From: Panorpa germanica
Taxonomy: Eukaryota > Arthropoda > Insecta > Mecoptera > Panorpidae
Direction: 5' to 3'
Length of the DNA: 64,000 nucleotides
Assembly (NCBI GenBank): GCA_963678705.1
Contig: OY783213.1
Location: 14,450,451-14,514,450 of the forward strand
The notes beneath the pieces are model-generated. The model did no database searches and was not told the DNA's origin. It was given only the letters and a program-made list of their open reading frames with translations. Positions within the stretch are counted from its first letter, which is position 1, and each line of letters opens with the position of its first letter. Positions 45,485 through 58,205 of the stretch are shown here, piece by piece. The position numbers and the translations under genes are program-made.

Positions 45485-45706
45485 ACAATTGGTGAACAGT
45501 CCTGTTTCTATCACTATTGCACTTCAATTATAGTTTGCATCAACTTTATCTTCATTTGCATTCCGACAGGTAGAGTGGTTTTGCTATTTGTAGTCGATAA
45601 AATAGATATTTCATATGTACGACTGTGAGAAACTGAACTCTTTCATGACAAAAAATCATACGCATCTTTAAAACGATGGCAAAGTGACTCCAAAATGTTT
45701 ACTGAG
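45485..45706 (-). mobile_element. CCCAGTAAAC MITE copy
   Basis: Family member in reverse orientation. The right end is CAAAATGTTTACTGAG. On the left, ACAATTGGTGAACAGTCCTG retains the family order but the outer 8-10 bases are lost. Compared with other copies it lacks the TTTTGTGACG block and part of the middle. Confidence 0.8.
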
Positions 45707-46290
45707 ATGTCAGATCGGATGAACAAGACACAAAAGAACTCATCGAATATGATCCAAGTTGCTATAATCACCGATAAAATTAGAGAGGAAGATCATCACT
45801 TGTTAAATTAAAAACTTTAGTCGACACAAAGTATATTGCAGAATTAAATTTTATTAAATGATTTTAATTAATTACTGGTTCGAATATTCCACCGTGTTAG
45901 TTTACATTCATGTTATAATTTACCTAAACAAACCTAGTAATATTTAATATAAAATGTTTTATTTTATTGTTTATAGCTAATTAAAAAGCCGTAGAGTACT
46001 TAAAACAAATGAAGAAATGAAAAAAAAATGTTTTATGAATATACTAATGCGCAAAAGAGCAGATTTATTTTTCAATAGTTCACAAAACGTTGTATATTAA
46101 GTAATTATGTGTTGTTTATCAAAATCTGTAATTTCTTTCATCGAACTTTCTTTCTCATACAATTTACATGAACGTGTACTTGATAATTATTATTTTTTGT
46201 TCTATTTCTAAACCTATGACATCTAAATATACTTAAATATACAAAACGGTGTGTTTGGTAATCCGAAAATTAGTTTGTATAGTGTTTGTG
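45707..46290. other. No gene seen
   Basis: Unassigned A+T-rich DNA. CTGGTTCGAATATTCC near 45872 is a weak B-box look-alike. Confidence 0.35.
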
Positions 46291-46501
46291 CAGAGTCTTT
46301 CAACAAGAGCGGTCATTTTAAGGTGTTTCAATAAGAGGTGTTATTTTAAATCAACAGTAAAACGCAATATTTTCGTGAAAAGTGATGATATTTTTATTTT
46401 TATCCGCAGAAGAAACTCTGAGGTTACTAGTGGAACACAATATCAGCCAAATGTTACCTCAATGAGTTATATGTTTCAGTTAAAAAATGGAGCAAAATTT
46501 T
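46291..46501 (+). repeat. Unclassified dispersed repeat, copy 3 of 3
   Basis: CAGAGTCTTTCAACAAGAGC ... AGGTGTTTCAATAAGAGGTG ... GAAACTCTGAGGTTACTAGT ... ends TGGAGCAAAATTTT. Full-length match to 8312-8520. The 84-codon frame at 46249-46503 lies across it. The other two copies do not keep that frame, so it is not a gene. Confidence 0.7.
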
Positions 46502-47283
46502 AATTGTGAAAGACACTGTATTAATCGTTAACAATTACATTAGGAGTATGTATTTCTTAATTTGAATTTAATAATAAGTCGCAAATGTCTTTTACCCGTC
46601 GGTCTTTATAACCACTCTTTAAAATAAATATACACATAACTACTGTGAGGTTTTAGCCTATTTTATTGTACCAAAAATATGATTATAAATCATAAAGTTT
46701 TCGCAATACTCTGGAATCATTTGATCGCAGTCTGCACCGCTAGATGCCTCACGCTACTACTATATTTATGCAATAGTGTGAGTGTATATTTGTACATGCA
46801 GCTCTCAATACATATATAATATATATGGATATCATAAAACTGTCATAATTATACTGATGAAATATTTGAATTAGTTTTATACGCGGGCGCAGGCAGCAAC
46901 GAATATCGGCTCACGGCTCTGGGTTTACTGGCTACATGTACATTGAACGAACCATCGTTAATCGGCGTATTTATTGATTTAGATATTTTAGCACATGGAT
47001 TAGGTGCTTTATTGATTTGTTGTCCTGTGGTTTCTTAAAGCTGTTCGTGCGAGAATATGAGATCATCATCATTCACAAGCAAGAAAATATCTACTTTCGA
47101 AATGGTCATAAAATGGGTTCATACACTGGGATCTCACAACAAGGACACTTTTCTGATGGTTAATTCTCTTTCTCTTCTCACCGACCTGTATGTGTCGAAT
47201 TCCCAATGACGGAGTACGAGTTACACACTATACTGTGTGCAGAAAATCTTAATTTATTTTCCCTCCACTCCTAGAGATGTGCG
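46502..47283. other. No gene seen
   Basis: Unassigned. A less A+T-rich section lies at 46720-46960. Confidence 0.35.
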
Positions 47284-48037
47284 ATGCCAGCCTATATTGG
47301 CCATGAACTCGCAAAGTTTGTGCAGAAATTTCATCTGCTAATAAACTTGGAAAGGTGGAACTTTAGGTATGTTACTGGGGGAATACATCTCAAACTAATA
47401 TTGATCAGTGTTCGTTCGGATGAGGAAGGAAGTATGATGGTGAACCGAATCCTGGGGTGCAATATCCACGAATATACACAATCAGTTCTCCAAGTTGTCC
47501 AAGTCCATCAGACACGTACAATTGCGTGTTTCATAAAAAAGACCCGTTTACAGACCTGTGTCCTTGATGATCTTTTGCGTTGGATTGAGGCTTTGCTAAC
47601 TTGCTTAGTGTTACAGAAGAATTGTAATTTTTTATATTAAATTACTAGATGGAGAGATGAGACTATCATTGCGAGAGATCTTAATACATCTAGCAATGAT
47701 TAATGAACTTACACTATACTACACTATAATCATTTTTAAGTTAGTAAGAAAAATTGGTTCAAATAAGGGTTACTTTGCAAAAGAAGAAATTGTCCAAAAT
47801 TTAAGAAATATTCTAGAAAGTGCCATACCATTTTGGAATCCTTATTAAATGCGCCAACTTTTAATGTTACTTGCAAACTCGCATAGTACATTTTTTTTCA
47901 GCACAGTCACTCAAAGTTGGGCGAAGAATTTATCTTGAATATTTGGTTGGACAAAAAGTGACAATTTCTTCCAAGCTGGAGCGGTTGGCTTTACATTTTA
48001 AGCAAGAGTTTTCAGAAACATTATTCAGCATCACATA
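47284..48037 (+). pseudogene. Coding-like remains, unrecognised
   Basis: Three plus-strand frames follow one another: 47284-47640 (MPAYIGHELAKFVQKFHLLI..., 118 codons), 47657-47848 (63 codons) and about 47870-48037 after TTTTTTTTCAG (SLKVGRRIYLEYLVGQKVTI ... LERLALHFKQEFSETLF). The last piece has coding-like codon choice and ends in TAA. None shows a domain I know, and no clear splice pattern joins them. This may be an old TE or gene relic; it may also be chance. Confidence 0.2.
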
Positions 48038-49869
48038 ACAAACATTTTTTTTTTTAAAAGTTAAAATTTGTAGCAACAGTAGTGAAAAGACTGTGCACAA
48101 GGTGCAGATTTTCTCGATTTTTTTAAAATGCGAACTAATTTGGGCGCTTTATTCGTCTGAACTTAAAGACAAAATCAATTTTCATAGAAATTTAAAATTA
48201 CATTTGAAAAAATGTATTATTTTATGTGTTTAACCAATACAGTGATTTCCCGTGTACATTAGATCATAAAGAGAAATTCTTTAAGCTACCATTGAAATTG
48301 CAGCAATAATTAAGATAGCATGAAGACAGAAGAGGAATTTATAATAAGAAGTATTTAAAAGGGATGTCTGAGGTGAACGAAACACGGGTGGGGGTCTACA
48401 GTAGTGAAAGACTGGGATGAGATCTTCTTAACTATCTCAGAAATAGTTCAACGATGTTCCATATATTCTTCTTCATTCCTTGTTCATTCCTTTAGCCTTG
48501 TGACTCTATCCGCTAAGCAATGTCCATTCCAAGTAATAAAGCAATTACAAATAATGTTCACTGCAACTAACAAGTACAACTCATGTTATGTATGAGCCGT
48601 GAGTATAGTCAGCTGCAAAAACTTTGTTCGTCTAGTATCAAATTAATTAATTAAATAATCATAAAGATGAAAAGACTTTTAAATGAAATCTACGAATAAA
48701 AACTGACAAAATCGAGAACTAAAAGCTTCCTAAAACGATTTCTAACAGTAATATTTACCATGGTTTTGATATGTATATACTTTTGCTAAAAATGAGAAGA
48801 AAAATCGTCAGCCTACTCATTTACGCCAAGTTTTAAGAGAAATTTCTTTTTGATAATGGAATATGTATGATGTATGCAGAAGCGTTTCGAAAGTACTAAC
48901 TGTATCCTAGTACGCGACTGCTTGCATGACTGATTTCTTCATTTCCCACTTCTGATTTCATTTCCCACTTCTGATTTCCTCTCATTTCGTTTATCCTCTC
49001 CTTTGCAATCTTCCTGTCACACTTCTCCTTCTGTATCTGATCCTAGTTTACAGTTTTCTGTTCTTTTCTTTTCTTCCTTATAGTGACCACACACATCCTC
49101 TTATTACTTTCTCTGAAGATAAGATATGGTTCACAAGTCCATTTATGAGAAAATTAATTTATTATAAAAATGATAATAATTAATGAAATAATAGAAATCT
49201 CTAGAAATAGACAATTGGTTGCACCCCCGATTGTACATGTATGGGGGCATGAGACATGGGGCAAGCAACTAAGGGAAGGAAATGGCAGTAAATAAGAGTA
49301 CTGCAATCGGACGACGCGTCGAGTTTTGAGACAAAAAATAGAGAACGTACAAAACAACTAATCTTTAAATCAAACTGGATTTCTTGTAATTACAAAACAT
49401 TGTCATAAATTACGTTAGCAGTTACCTCCTACCTTCTCACTCTACCCTCCATACGCCACCCTCCACATCCCTCTGATTTGTGCTGCTGTTAGTTGTATTG
49501 CATTTTTATTTTTATCAGTTAACTTTACTGGAACTTTTTTTATTTTGAATTGTACCAATATTTTATTATTTTTCTACGGGAATTAAATTTAAAATTGATC
49601 TAATTGTTTAAATGAGGTGTTAGCTTTTTTGATAGTAACGTTTTGATGGTTCGCTTGTAAACAATATAACAGACTGACGCTTGTCAAAAAATGAGAGCGC
49701 TGTCATTAGCCGTTTGGTTGCTATTGCAGCGTGAAATTGGTAACACTTCGAGCGCCGACCCCAGTACAACTATTTCTTAATATTTTTAAATCCTTGAAAA
49801 GGTCTTTTCAATTAACAAGTTTTGTTATTTTATTAATCTTTTAAAAGGTAGATTTATGTTTTATTGAAC
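48038..49869. other. No gene seen
   Basis: Non-coding. A C/T-rich patch with CTCTACCCTCCATACGCCAC lies at 49425-49480, and tandem CATTTCCCACTTCTGATTT units at 48939-48978. Confidence 0.4.
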
Positions 49870-49896
49870 TTTATATACACATAACTATGTTTAGCG
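49870..49896 (+). repeat. GTAACTGTGTTTAGCGGGT motif, site 3 of 6, split by a MITE
   Basis: ACACATAACTATGTTTAGCG is interrupted by the MITE at 49897; after it the sequence resumes CGAGGT. Removing the MITE and one CG restores GTTTAGCGAGGT, close to GTTTAACGAGAT at 58195 and GTTTAGCGGGT elsewhere. Confidence 0.55.
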
Positions 49897-50121
49897 CCCA
49901 GTAAACATTTGGTGAAGTGCCCTATTTTGTCTTTAACTTTATCTTCATTTGTATTCCGACAGGTGGAGTGGTTCCGTCATCTGTAGCCGATAAAACAGAC
50001 ATTTCATATGAACAATTGTGAGAAACTGAACTATAAATGAACTCTTTCATGACAAAAAAATCATACGCATCTTTAATATAATGCCAAAGTGACTCCAAAA
50101 TGCTCCAAAATGTTTACTGGG
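49897..50121 (-). mobile_element. CCCAGTAAAC MITE copy with CG target duplication
   Basis: Intact ends CCCAGTAAACATTTGGTGAA and CAAAATGTTTACTGGG; TGCTCCAAAA is duplicated just inside the right end. CG lies directly outside both ends (49895-49896 and 50122-50123). Because the insertion split a repeat whose empty form can be inferred from other copies in the window, the 2-bp duplication is better supported here than at any other copy. Confidence 0.88.
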
Positions 50122-50123
50122 CG

Positions 50124-52800
50124 AGGTGGTATTTTTGTGATATTTTAATTTTTCTTGCAACTAGATTGAAAACCAACGGTCTAACGAAATAGAAATAAAA
50201 AGAAAACTTGATTTAATGCCATGCTAAATTATGCATTACCAAACAATCTTTCTTCATTATTAAAAAAAACTTTATTCGTTTGAAATCCGATACTCCTATG
50301 GATAATATTTCACTGGGTTAAAAAGAAATTAAAAAAATAATAATCACCTTTTTGTTGATGTTAAAATGTCATAGATATCTGTTGTTTTCATTCTCTTAAG
50401 AAAATGTAAAACAAATGTAATTCCGAGGTCAGATGCTCAAGTTAGACTTTTGACATAACACCACCCCATTGAGTTATACTCTCATACCTACCCACCTACA
50501 TCCGTTTCCCACCCCTCCGTACCCCCAGTCAATGAGAGTCTTAGTTTTTTGGAGAAACATCACATGCCTTCCTTCATGAGACACGTTTTCGTTTGGATAG
50601 TGCTTCGTCGCTACTTGCAACGTGTTTACACTGTGGGGAGAGTGTTGACAGATTTACAACTTCAGTTGCGTTTGTATAGGACCACTGCGTCGATTACTTT
50701 TTGGACTTTGACTAAATATTTTTGCAAAGTTTCTTGTTATTTAATTAAAAATGTTTTTTACACTAGAATGAGCGTAATATTCATTGCATATATTTATAGA
50801 ATCATTTTTAATAAATTTATTTAGAATACAATAACATTTAGGCACTACAATATGTAAAAAGAGCTACTAGTATTAAAATAAAACCTTATTATTAATAAAT
50901 GCAGAACACAATAAACTTGACGCAGGTTGTGTAAGAAGAAAGCCATATTTCTAACATATAACATCATTAATCAATATATTTATTAGTATCCATAATCTAC
51001 AAAAATAATTAAAGTTCTAAAAATGTGGTAAATAATCTATGTAAATTATAAGCACAACAATTTTTCCTATTCAGTCGTTTTTATTAGTGTCATTTATTAG
51101 TTGTCATAAATGTCATATACATTTGGTTAAGATTGTTAATGCAACGAAACTATATTGTTTGAGTTAAAATTTCATATCAGTTATATTGAAGCTGGAACGG
51201 TGTGTGTCATAAATTATAATATAGGTATAATATAATAATGAAAGATGTTCTCAAATTGGATAATTAACTTAATCTAAATTGGATAACTTCAAAATCTAAA
51301 ATGAAATTAAAATACCCAAAGTTATTTGGCTGTAATTGACTTATAAACTTTTATTGTAACCAAATATAAATATATTTATATTATATCTTATTATAAATAA
51401 CATATATTTGTAATAATAATCATCATTTTGTTTCAGAAAAAGCTAATTATCATTGGCATAAAACTAGAACTCATAATTTATTTTATTCACTTGCAAATTA
51501 ATAATATTATAAAGCATTCAGTCCTACCCGACTAATGGACTTAGTCTTACGTGAATTACTTTGTTTTTTAATAAAGTAGAGAATTGTGTATGAGACATCT
51601 GATTTAAGTAACATCTAATTAGTGAAGAATTCATTTAGACACTGAAAAACAAAAAAAAATTAATAATGATTTTCTGTTCCGAGGTAATAAATATGTTAAT
51701 GCGTTAATTGAATTGAAGATAATATTTAGAACGCTCTTTATATAACAAAAGCATACTATAATTACCAAACAAATGAGATTTTAATTTTGCACATTGCACA
51801 ATCTACTACAGTTTTACAGTAGAACACATTCCATTATGTAACATTTATTACCTTTTACATATTTTCCTATCTTTATTTTATTACTAATTGTAATATTTGT
51901 TTAATATTTTCTAGGTAACTTTTTCTTATGTTATTAAATCAACAATTTTTTAAATAAATAAATATTATCACAAAACATGTTACGAATTAAAAACTACAAT
52001 TGGATTTATAAATTAAATTACTTACACTATAAACAAAAACTACGAAATACTTTAGCGTTTCAGATTCTTGAAAATAACATCGGCGCAGAAGTCTCGGTGT
52101 TTATTTAATTTGACTTCTTGAATGATTTAAGCTTTTTGAAATATTTTAAACAATTTTATTTTCTAGTAGTCGGTCGGTTGGTTTTTTTCACAGTTTTATT
52201 TATTGTATAAACTTTTACTCACTTGAAATAATGTTCATTTTAATCTAAATATAGTTATGTTCAATATTTCTTACTTTTATCAACTAATTACTGCTTAGAG
52301 GTTGTTTGAGATGCCATTAAAATTATTATTGTAAATATCCGATGTATTAATTTATTGATGATAAAAATTCGTATTTTATTATGTGTCATATGGTAATGGG
52401 CAGGGGCCACTTCGCCTCCTCAGTTCACATCATTTATAAATTATCTTTGTTTTTTACAATCCTGGCGCCTTAGAACATTACGCTTTCAGCACTCTGACGG
52501 AGGGTCATTTGTTTAATGTTTATCTTAAATGTTCAATTTACTTTATTGACAATCATTGAATTTCTTTTTATTTCCCTACATTCTTAACTATTTGGTATAA
52601 TTAATCAATTAACAGTTAAAATTAATTATACTTTTTACACATATTTTACTGTTACTTTACCTGCAAACTATTTTTAACACAATTTTTTTAATTTTTTATT
52701 ATATTACTACGATTTCAACAGCTAGGTGATATCTTGCATTAATTGTAATAGATTTGTTTATTTATATGTTTGGTATGTTTGTTTATTTTTTATTTATTTA
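50124..52800. other. No gene seen
   Basis: Long A+T-rich stretch. A C-rich patch CACCTACATCCGTTTCCCAC lies at 50488-50507. The frame at 50549-50824 shows no domain. Confidence 0.45.
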
Positions 52801-52814
52801 TCATTTGGTGAGTT

Positions 52815-52900
52815 AATTCTTTCTCACTCATGGGATACGTTTATTCCATCCACGGGAATCGAACCTGAACTTAAGCATAGCTTAACAAAATTAAATAGAA
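52815..52900 (-). repeat. tRNA-like SINE fragment (B box)
   Basis: On the minus strand CAGGTTCGATTCCCGTGG contains a perfect pol III B box (GGTTCGATTCC), followed by ATGGAATAAACGTATCCCAT. No matching A box or acceptor stem is visible, so this is a SINE remnant and not a tRNA gene. Confidence 0.4.
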
Positions 52901-53358
52901 CGAAGACAACAATAACAACTGATAACTGATAACAAGCTAAGGGAAGTGTAGTCGTTAATTTTTAAAGCCGGTACCAAACGATTCGGTGATTCAAATGCTT
53001 GCCTCCACCGAGTGACTCAAATATTGGAAGATTGACATGGCAAGTTTCCTACTTGGTGGAACGAATGTTTGATCCTAATGATTTATTTATTTTATTAATT
53101 TGTTGATATTACTGACACTGTTTAACAAATACTTTCAAGTAAATAAAGAAACCTTCAAGTATAAAACCTTCCATTGTTGGACGATTCGTGCAGCAGTGCA
53201 TGACATGTGAATCAAGTGTGTGGTTAGGGTATAAAAATCCCTTTTAACGCGGGTCTAAAGGCTCGAACTTCTTTCAACATAAACGTTGAACACATAACAT
53301 TGTTGGTAGGTGTTCGTAGATTGGACTACGTAAATAAAAGGCTGAAAGTAATAATATG
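52901..53358. other. No gene seen
   Basis: Unassigned DNA; possibly part of the following LINE's untranslated or decayed region. Confidence 0.35.
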
Positions 53359-53580
53359 TAGACTCGTGATAGATCACACAAATCTCACTCATACCTACTT
53401 ATCAAAAAAGAACCAAAACCAATATATGAACAATGTAACAACCCACTATCAGTAAAGCATATTATTCTTCAATGTTCCAAGTACTCATCGCATAAAACTG
53501 TAATATACCTTAAGACTATAAGCACATATTTGAAAGCAGAGAAAGGTTATTGACTTTATCAATGAATTTAATTTAATCTC
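53359..53580 (+). mobile_element. Jockey-type LINE, C-terminal end of ORF2
   Basis: The frame reads LVIDHTNLTHTYL, then after a one-base frame change KKEPKPIYEQCNNPLSVKHI and ILQCSKYSSHKT. This is the H-T-x-L-T-H...C..C...VKHIIL.C signature that ends jockey-clade ORF2 proteins. A further change leads to KVIDFINEFNLI, the usual extreme C-terminus. The first Cys of the knuckle is Tyr. The 3' tail GCTAATAACCATCGAAAGTT follows at about 53638. Dead 3' fragment. Confidence 0.75.
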
Positions 53581-56000
53581 GATATTTTTTAACTTAAGTA
53601 TTTTCAAATGTTTGTAGATGTATATATTGTTTTTAGTGCTAATAACCATCGAAAGTTGATGCACTCAAATGAATATTTAAAAAATAGATGTGATTTGTAT
53701 ATTGTTTAAGTAATTAGAGAATCTGATTGATCATTAACAAATGTAACTACAAAAACAGAATACACGTTTTCTGGATTCACATCGTTTGAGTTGCAGTGGC
53801 TTAGGCGCCATGAAATATGAACGCGTCCCGACGTATGCCACCGCCATCATGTAAATAAAGAATACTTTTTTAACACAAATCCTCATAAAGTAATCTTTTT
53901 TATTGGGTGAGATCAAATACTAAACGAATTATAAAGTTTGGAGCCGGTTTGGATCGGGTCTTGTCGACCCGGCCCGCCATAGTGTTGATGTTCTGAGTGT
54001 CCTTATTTATATATTTTTATGAAATTTATTACAAGAAATTAAAAACAATTAATAAATTTCAAGCTCCAACGCTCGGCTTCGTTTACCCTAAATTTATTTA
54101 CAGTTTACATTATCATAAACCAATTGGGTTTAGACTTGGAGTTGGAATACGTAATGGCTCCAAGGATGGATTTATTGCAAAACGAGTATTAGTCGGTTAG
54201 TGATCAGGAACCCAGGAAGCCGTGATCGCTGATGATGCTGTCATTAATCATCACAACTTTGCCAGCAAGCGCCGTCGTTAGTAGATTTAGCGCTTTTTTG
54301 CAATTTAGAAAAATAGTTATATTATAAAAAAGTAGCTTTTACCACCGTCGCAAACGACGTCTGTATTTTGTGTGCAAATTTCAACTTTTTATCTTACACG
54401 TTACGAGTTACAAGCTTTTCATAAATTACGGGTTTCCAGGAAATTCAGGGGAATATCCGAGGACGCCAAAAGTCTTAGAATTTTTTTCTCTACGAAGTAG
54501 GAAATTTTGAAAGAATTCTCTGGAACCGTTTTCGAGCTATCATACGAATCGCGTAAACATATAAACATACAGTTCAAACATTAACATTAATTATAAAAAA
54601 TGTAGCGTTTTGTATCTTGTTATAAAAGATGCAATTTGAGTAGTTTCAGGTTTTTTCTTATTTATGTTTTTTTAATTTTATTTAACATCGGCCTATTTCC
54701 GATTCTGAGTCATATCACCTACATACAACTACATTCTACTATGTTAGGCCTCAAATATAAGTGTGTTAAACTACAGAAGATATATCTCTCATCCAGGGAT
54801 CGGACCCGAAGACATAGTAGTCTGACGAAATTCCATGGCATCCCATGTTGAAATACAGTTTAGTATGTTTTTATTTTTGTGTTTAATTTAATTTTATAAA
54901 TAAACATGCAATATGATTTTAAAATAGAAACTGAATATGATGAATTTAGAATAAGAAAATATAATCTTAAATTTTGATGTTGTATGTTCAAAATACAAAA
55001 CTAGACATGGTCCAGAATTCCATTTTCTGCAAGTTATAGGTACCATCAATTAAGATATAAGTGGTTCTTAAAAGATTTGATACTATCTGAAATTTATATG
55101 AATAAATAAAAATAATATATTTACAAAATAAATTGCAAATAACCCAGATACAAATAGGACAGCGCAATGATTAGAAAACTAAGTACTAATCAAGAAAAAG
55201 TAATAATGAATTTTGTTCATTTGGATTTCTATGGTCTGATGCTCTGCCGGTGTTGTCAGTTAGTAATGAATTTTGTATGGCCAACTATTAAAGCAATTAA
55301 TGCTGGCAAAGCATTCAATATGTCTTATAATTAAAGGCTGAAGTACAATAGTTTCAGTTATTTTGAAAATAAAATCAATACTTGATAGATTATGATGATT
55401 CTCACATAACATTCACTGTATATTCATATTTGCTCCATAATATGAAAATAATATCCTGTATATACATTGCATATACATGCAATTAAATATTTACATACCT
55501 TAGCATTTGCAGTTTTGCACATACATATGACATACAGTGTAGATTTTAGATCACAACAGCATATACATATACATACATGAATGTACCTTAAATATAGTAT
55601 GTATATCCAAATATTTTCTGGGTTATTTCTTGATCAAACAGATTGACTTTTTCTACAAAATGAAGAAAAGAAGTGAAGCGGAAGGGAAGGCGTGTGCATC
55701 GAAAGCTGAGGGTCTACTGCGACCTCTTCTGTGATCGGCATGTATTGCAAGAATTGCTCTTCGCATCAATCTCGTACAGATAATACTAAAACCGTTTCTG
55801 CCACTGTATACGCCTTCACTGCTCTTCTATGTTTTATTCAATAAAGTCAATGCATTTATTGCCAGAAGTGCGTTCCTGTGGATGCTTACCTTACAAAAAT
55901 ATTTCGTTATATTTCAATTTTGTCAAATATAGGCCTAATGAAAATCATTTAAATTTTGCGTTTGTTTTCGGTTTCTGATTTTAATTTCAACTTTTAATTA
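53581..56000. other. No gene seen; repeat scraps
   Basis: It holds GGATCGGGTCTTGTCGACCC near 53950. A TE-like segment at 54380-54595 reads TTTTCTCTACGAAGTAGGAA ... GGAACCGTTTTCGAGCTATC. On the minus strand around 54800 there is a B-box-like CTTCGGGTCCGATCCCTGG. None can be assigned with confidence. Confidence 0.4.
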
Positions 56001-56195
56001 CCCAGTAAACATTTTGGAGTCACTTTGACATCATATTGAAGATACGTATGATTTTTTTGTCATGAAAAAAGTTCAAAGAAATGTCATATATATGAACTAC
56101 AAATGGAAAATCACTTCACCTGGCTTCACTACCGTACCAATACTGAATGAAGTTGCAAATAAACTATTAAAGTGTAACAGAGACTTATATCTTGT
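56001..56195 (+). mobile_element. CCCAGTAAAC MITE copy, right side decayed
   Basis: The left end CCCAGTAAACATTTTGGAGT and inner TTTTTTTGTCATGAAAAAAG are intact. Homology becomes weak after CACTTCACCTGG but is still traceable to about 56190. AATTTGTTTACTGG at 56396-56409 may be its displaced right end, implying an insertion of about 200 bases. Confidence 0.75.
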
Positions 56196-57252
56196 TTCTT
56201 TTTCTATAATATTCTGGTGAAATGACTGAAATTTTATCTCTATTAAAATAAATATTTTCAAACGTAAAAAGGACAACAACTGTATCTCCATTGAATTGTA
56301 TGATGTTGGAAAGAGAAAGAACATTCTTATGAAAAAATTCTGGCAATTTTGTTTTTCATAGGTATAATCTAACTGAAATCTGATTAAAAAAGAATTAATT
56401 TGTTTACTGGAACTTTACCTAACTATGCTATTTCACCCAAATGTTTACAGTGTTCTTATATCTTCTATAATACTGTAACTAATTATAGCAGAATTGAGAA
56501 TGCGATAACTTTATTAATGTATAATATAATTTGGTTAAGTATAAAGCTGTAAGCTTCTTCCAAATTGTCTTAAAGTACAAAATAAGTTCAATTGTGAACT
56601 AGCTTCAATAAAATAGGTTTAACTCGTAACTATGTGCGGAGAGATCATTGCGGCCATGTTGCCATTCGTCACGGCGGACACTTGGCACCGCCTGCTGTGA
56701 TTCATGCATCTTCATAAATCTAAAACACGTCCGCCAGAGTCCGCTAAAGTTCTCCATTCTTCCTCACTCCATCAACCTTCCCTTCTCTCTATCACCCTCC
56801 CATAATGTTCACCACCCATCTTTGTAAAAGTCCCTGGCTCACATCAGTGGCCGCCATTTTGTAATAAAAATGTCCAATTCGAGTAATATATGATCACTCA
56901 ATCCGGACGCTGAGTTTTTCATTTTATTTTATAAGTTTTACATTTACTTCTTTTTAATTGCCATAAAGAGGTTTAATGCCTTGTTACAACTTTGGGTAAT
57001 ATGAGTTTATTAAGTAATAATGATGTTGATACATCAAAATTCTCTTTTTAATTCAAAGTTACCTAATTAGTTCAAAATAGGTTTTTTTGTTACATCACTA
57101 TTTGATTTATCTGTAGTTTTTCCAAATTAAATTTCAGGCCGTCTATTCATTATAAAGTGTGTTTGCCATATTAATAAGATTTTATATATGAATAATATAT
57201 TAAGAATAATGATTTTACCTCAATGGTATGTTGTCATATTTATATATACATA

Positions 57253-57292
57253 TACCCGCTAAATATAGTTACGTGTATTTAAGGTTTATTTA
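57253..57292 (-). repeat. GTAACTGTGTTTAGCGGGT motif, site 4 of 6
   Basis: On the minus strand: AAATAAACCTTAAATACACG then TAACTATATTTAGCGGGTA. Best match to site 1. Confidence 0.55.
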
Positions 57293-58162
57293 ACATAACA
57301 AAAATTATCTGTTTCATAAACTATTTCACCTTTTATATTCAAGGTGCGCGCCATTTTTTCTTCTCTATGTTCTGCAAGCGCCCAAACCTACTGCAGACTA
57401 CATTATACAAGTGTAGAACAAATACTCTTAATAATAAATTCGTTATTTGAAATAAATTTAAAGTGTTGTAGATTCGGCTAAGCAGTAGCAAGTTGTACTG
57501 TGCAGTACCAATGAATTGGGTTAAGAATGCTACAGAATCCACTTCCTTTGCTCAAATGATCTAGTTAAGCAGCTCATGTCTTCGATTAGAAATTAGCATA
57601 ATTTATCAGTCAGATATATCTCAAGGCGTAAGAGCAGCTTTGTACTAAACAAACCAAAAATCAACCATGATTTGCTGCACACAGTGTAGTATATAACTCA
57701 TACTCTGTACTAAACCAAGGATCTGTGGTCGAATCCAGTTTCTAAAAGATATTTTAATACTCATATACTTGTTGATATGATTCGTAACAAGAACAATGGT
57801 CCTTTCTTAACATAATAAAAGTGCGAATAATTCGTGCTCTTTTTCCTAAACTGAAATGATGAAATCTTCTTGTTTGTTACTTTAGATTTTAGTGATAACA
57901 TTAATATTTCAATAAAATAATTCTACTCTTGAAATATTAACATCTCTAAAATTAATAAACGAGAGAATAAGCTCTAAAATGTGTTAAAATTGTAGACACT
58001 TTAAATATTTTTCCGCCAAATTCCATCACTGGTGTTCCTAATGTTTTGTACTTACTAACGAATTATACTTTTGACTACGATTATCACTAGTGGATTACCT
58101 TAAGGCAGAGTCGTCGTCAGTAGTAGCCAGACTGTCTTAACACAAGAGATAACTTACTTTAT

Positions 58163-58205
58163 GTTAGATAATATTTAAATGCACATAGCTGCGTTTAACG
58201 AGATG
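58163..58205 (+). repeat. GTAACTGTGTTTAGCGGGT motif, site 5 of 6
   Basis: TTAGATAATATTTAAATGCA then CATAGCTGCGTTTAACGAG; diverged copy. Confidence 0.4.

Noticed and set aside
46249-46503. 84-codon plus-strand ORF
   Set aside because: Lies across a dispersed repeat whose other two copies do not keep the frame.
42190-52900. tRNA genes suggested by B-box matches at 42225 and 52860
   Set aside because: No foldable cloverleaf, acceptor stem or anticodon arm; better explained as SINE remnants.
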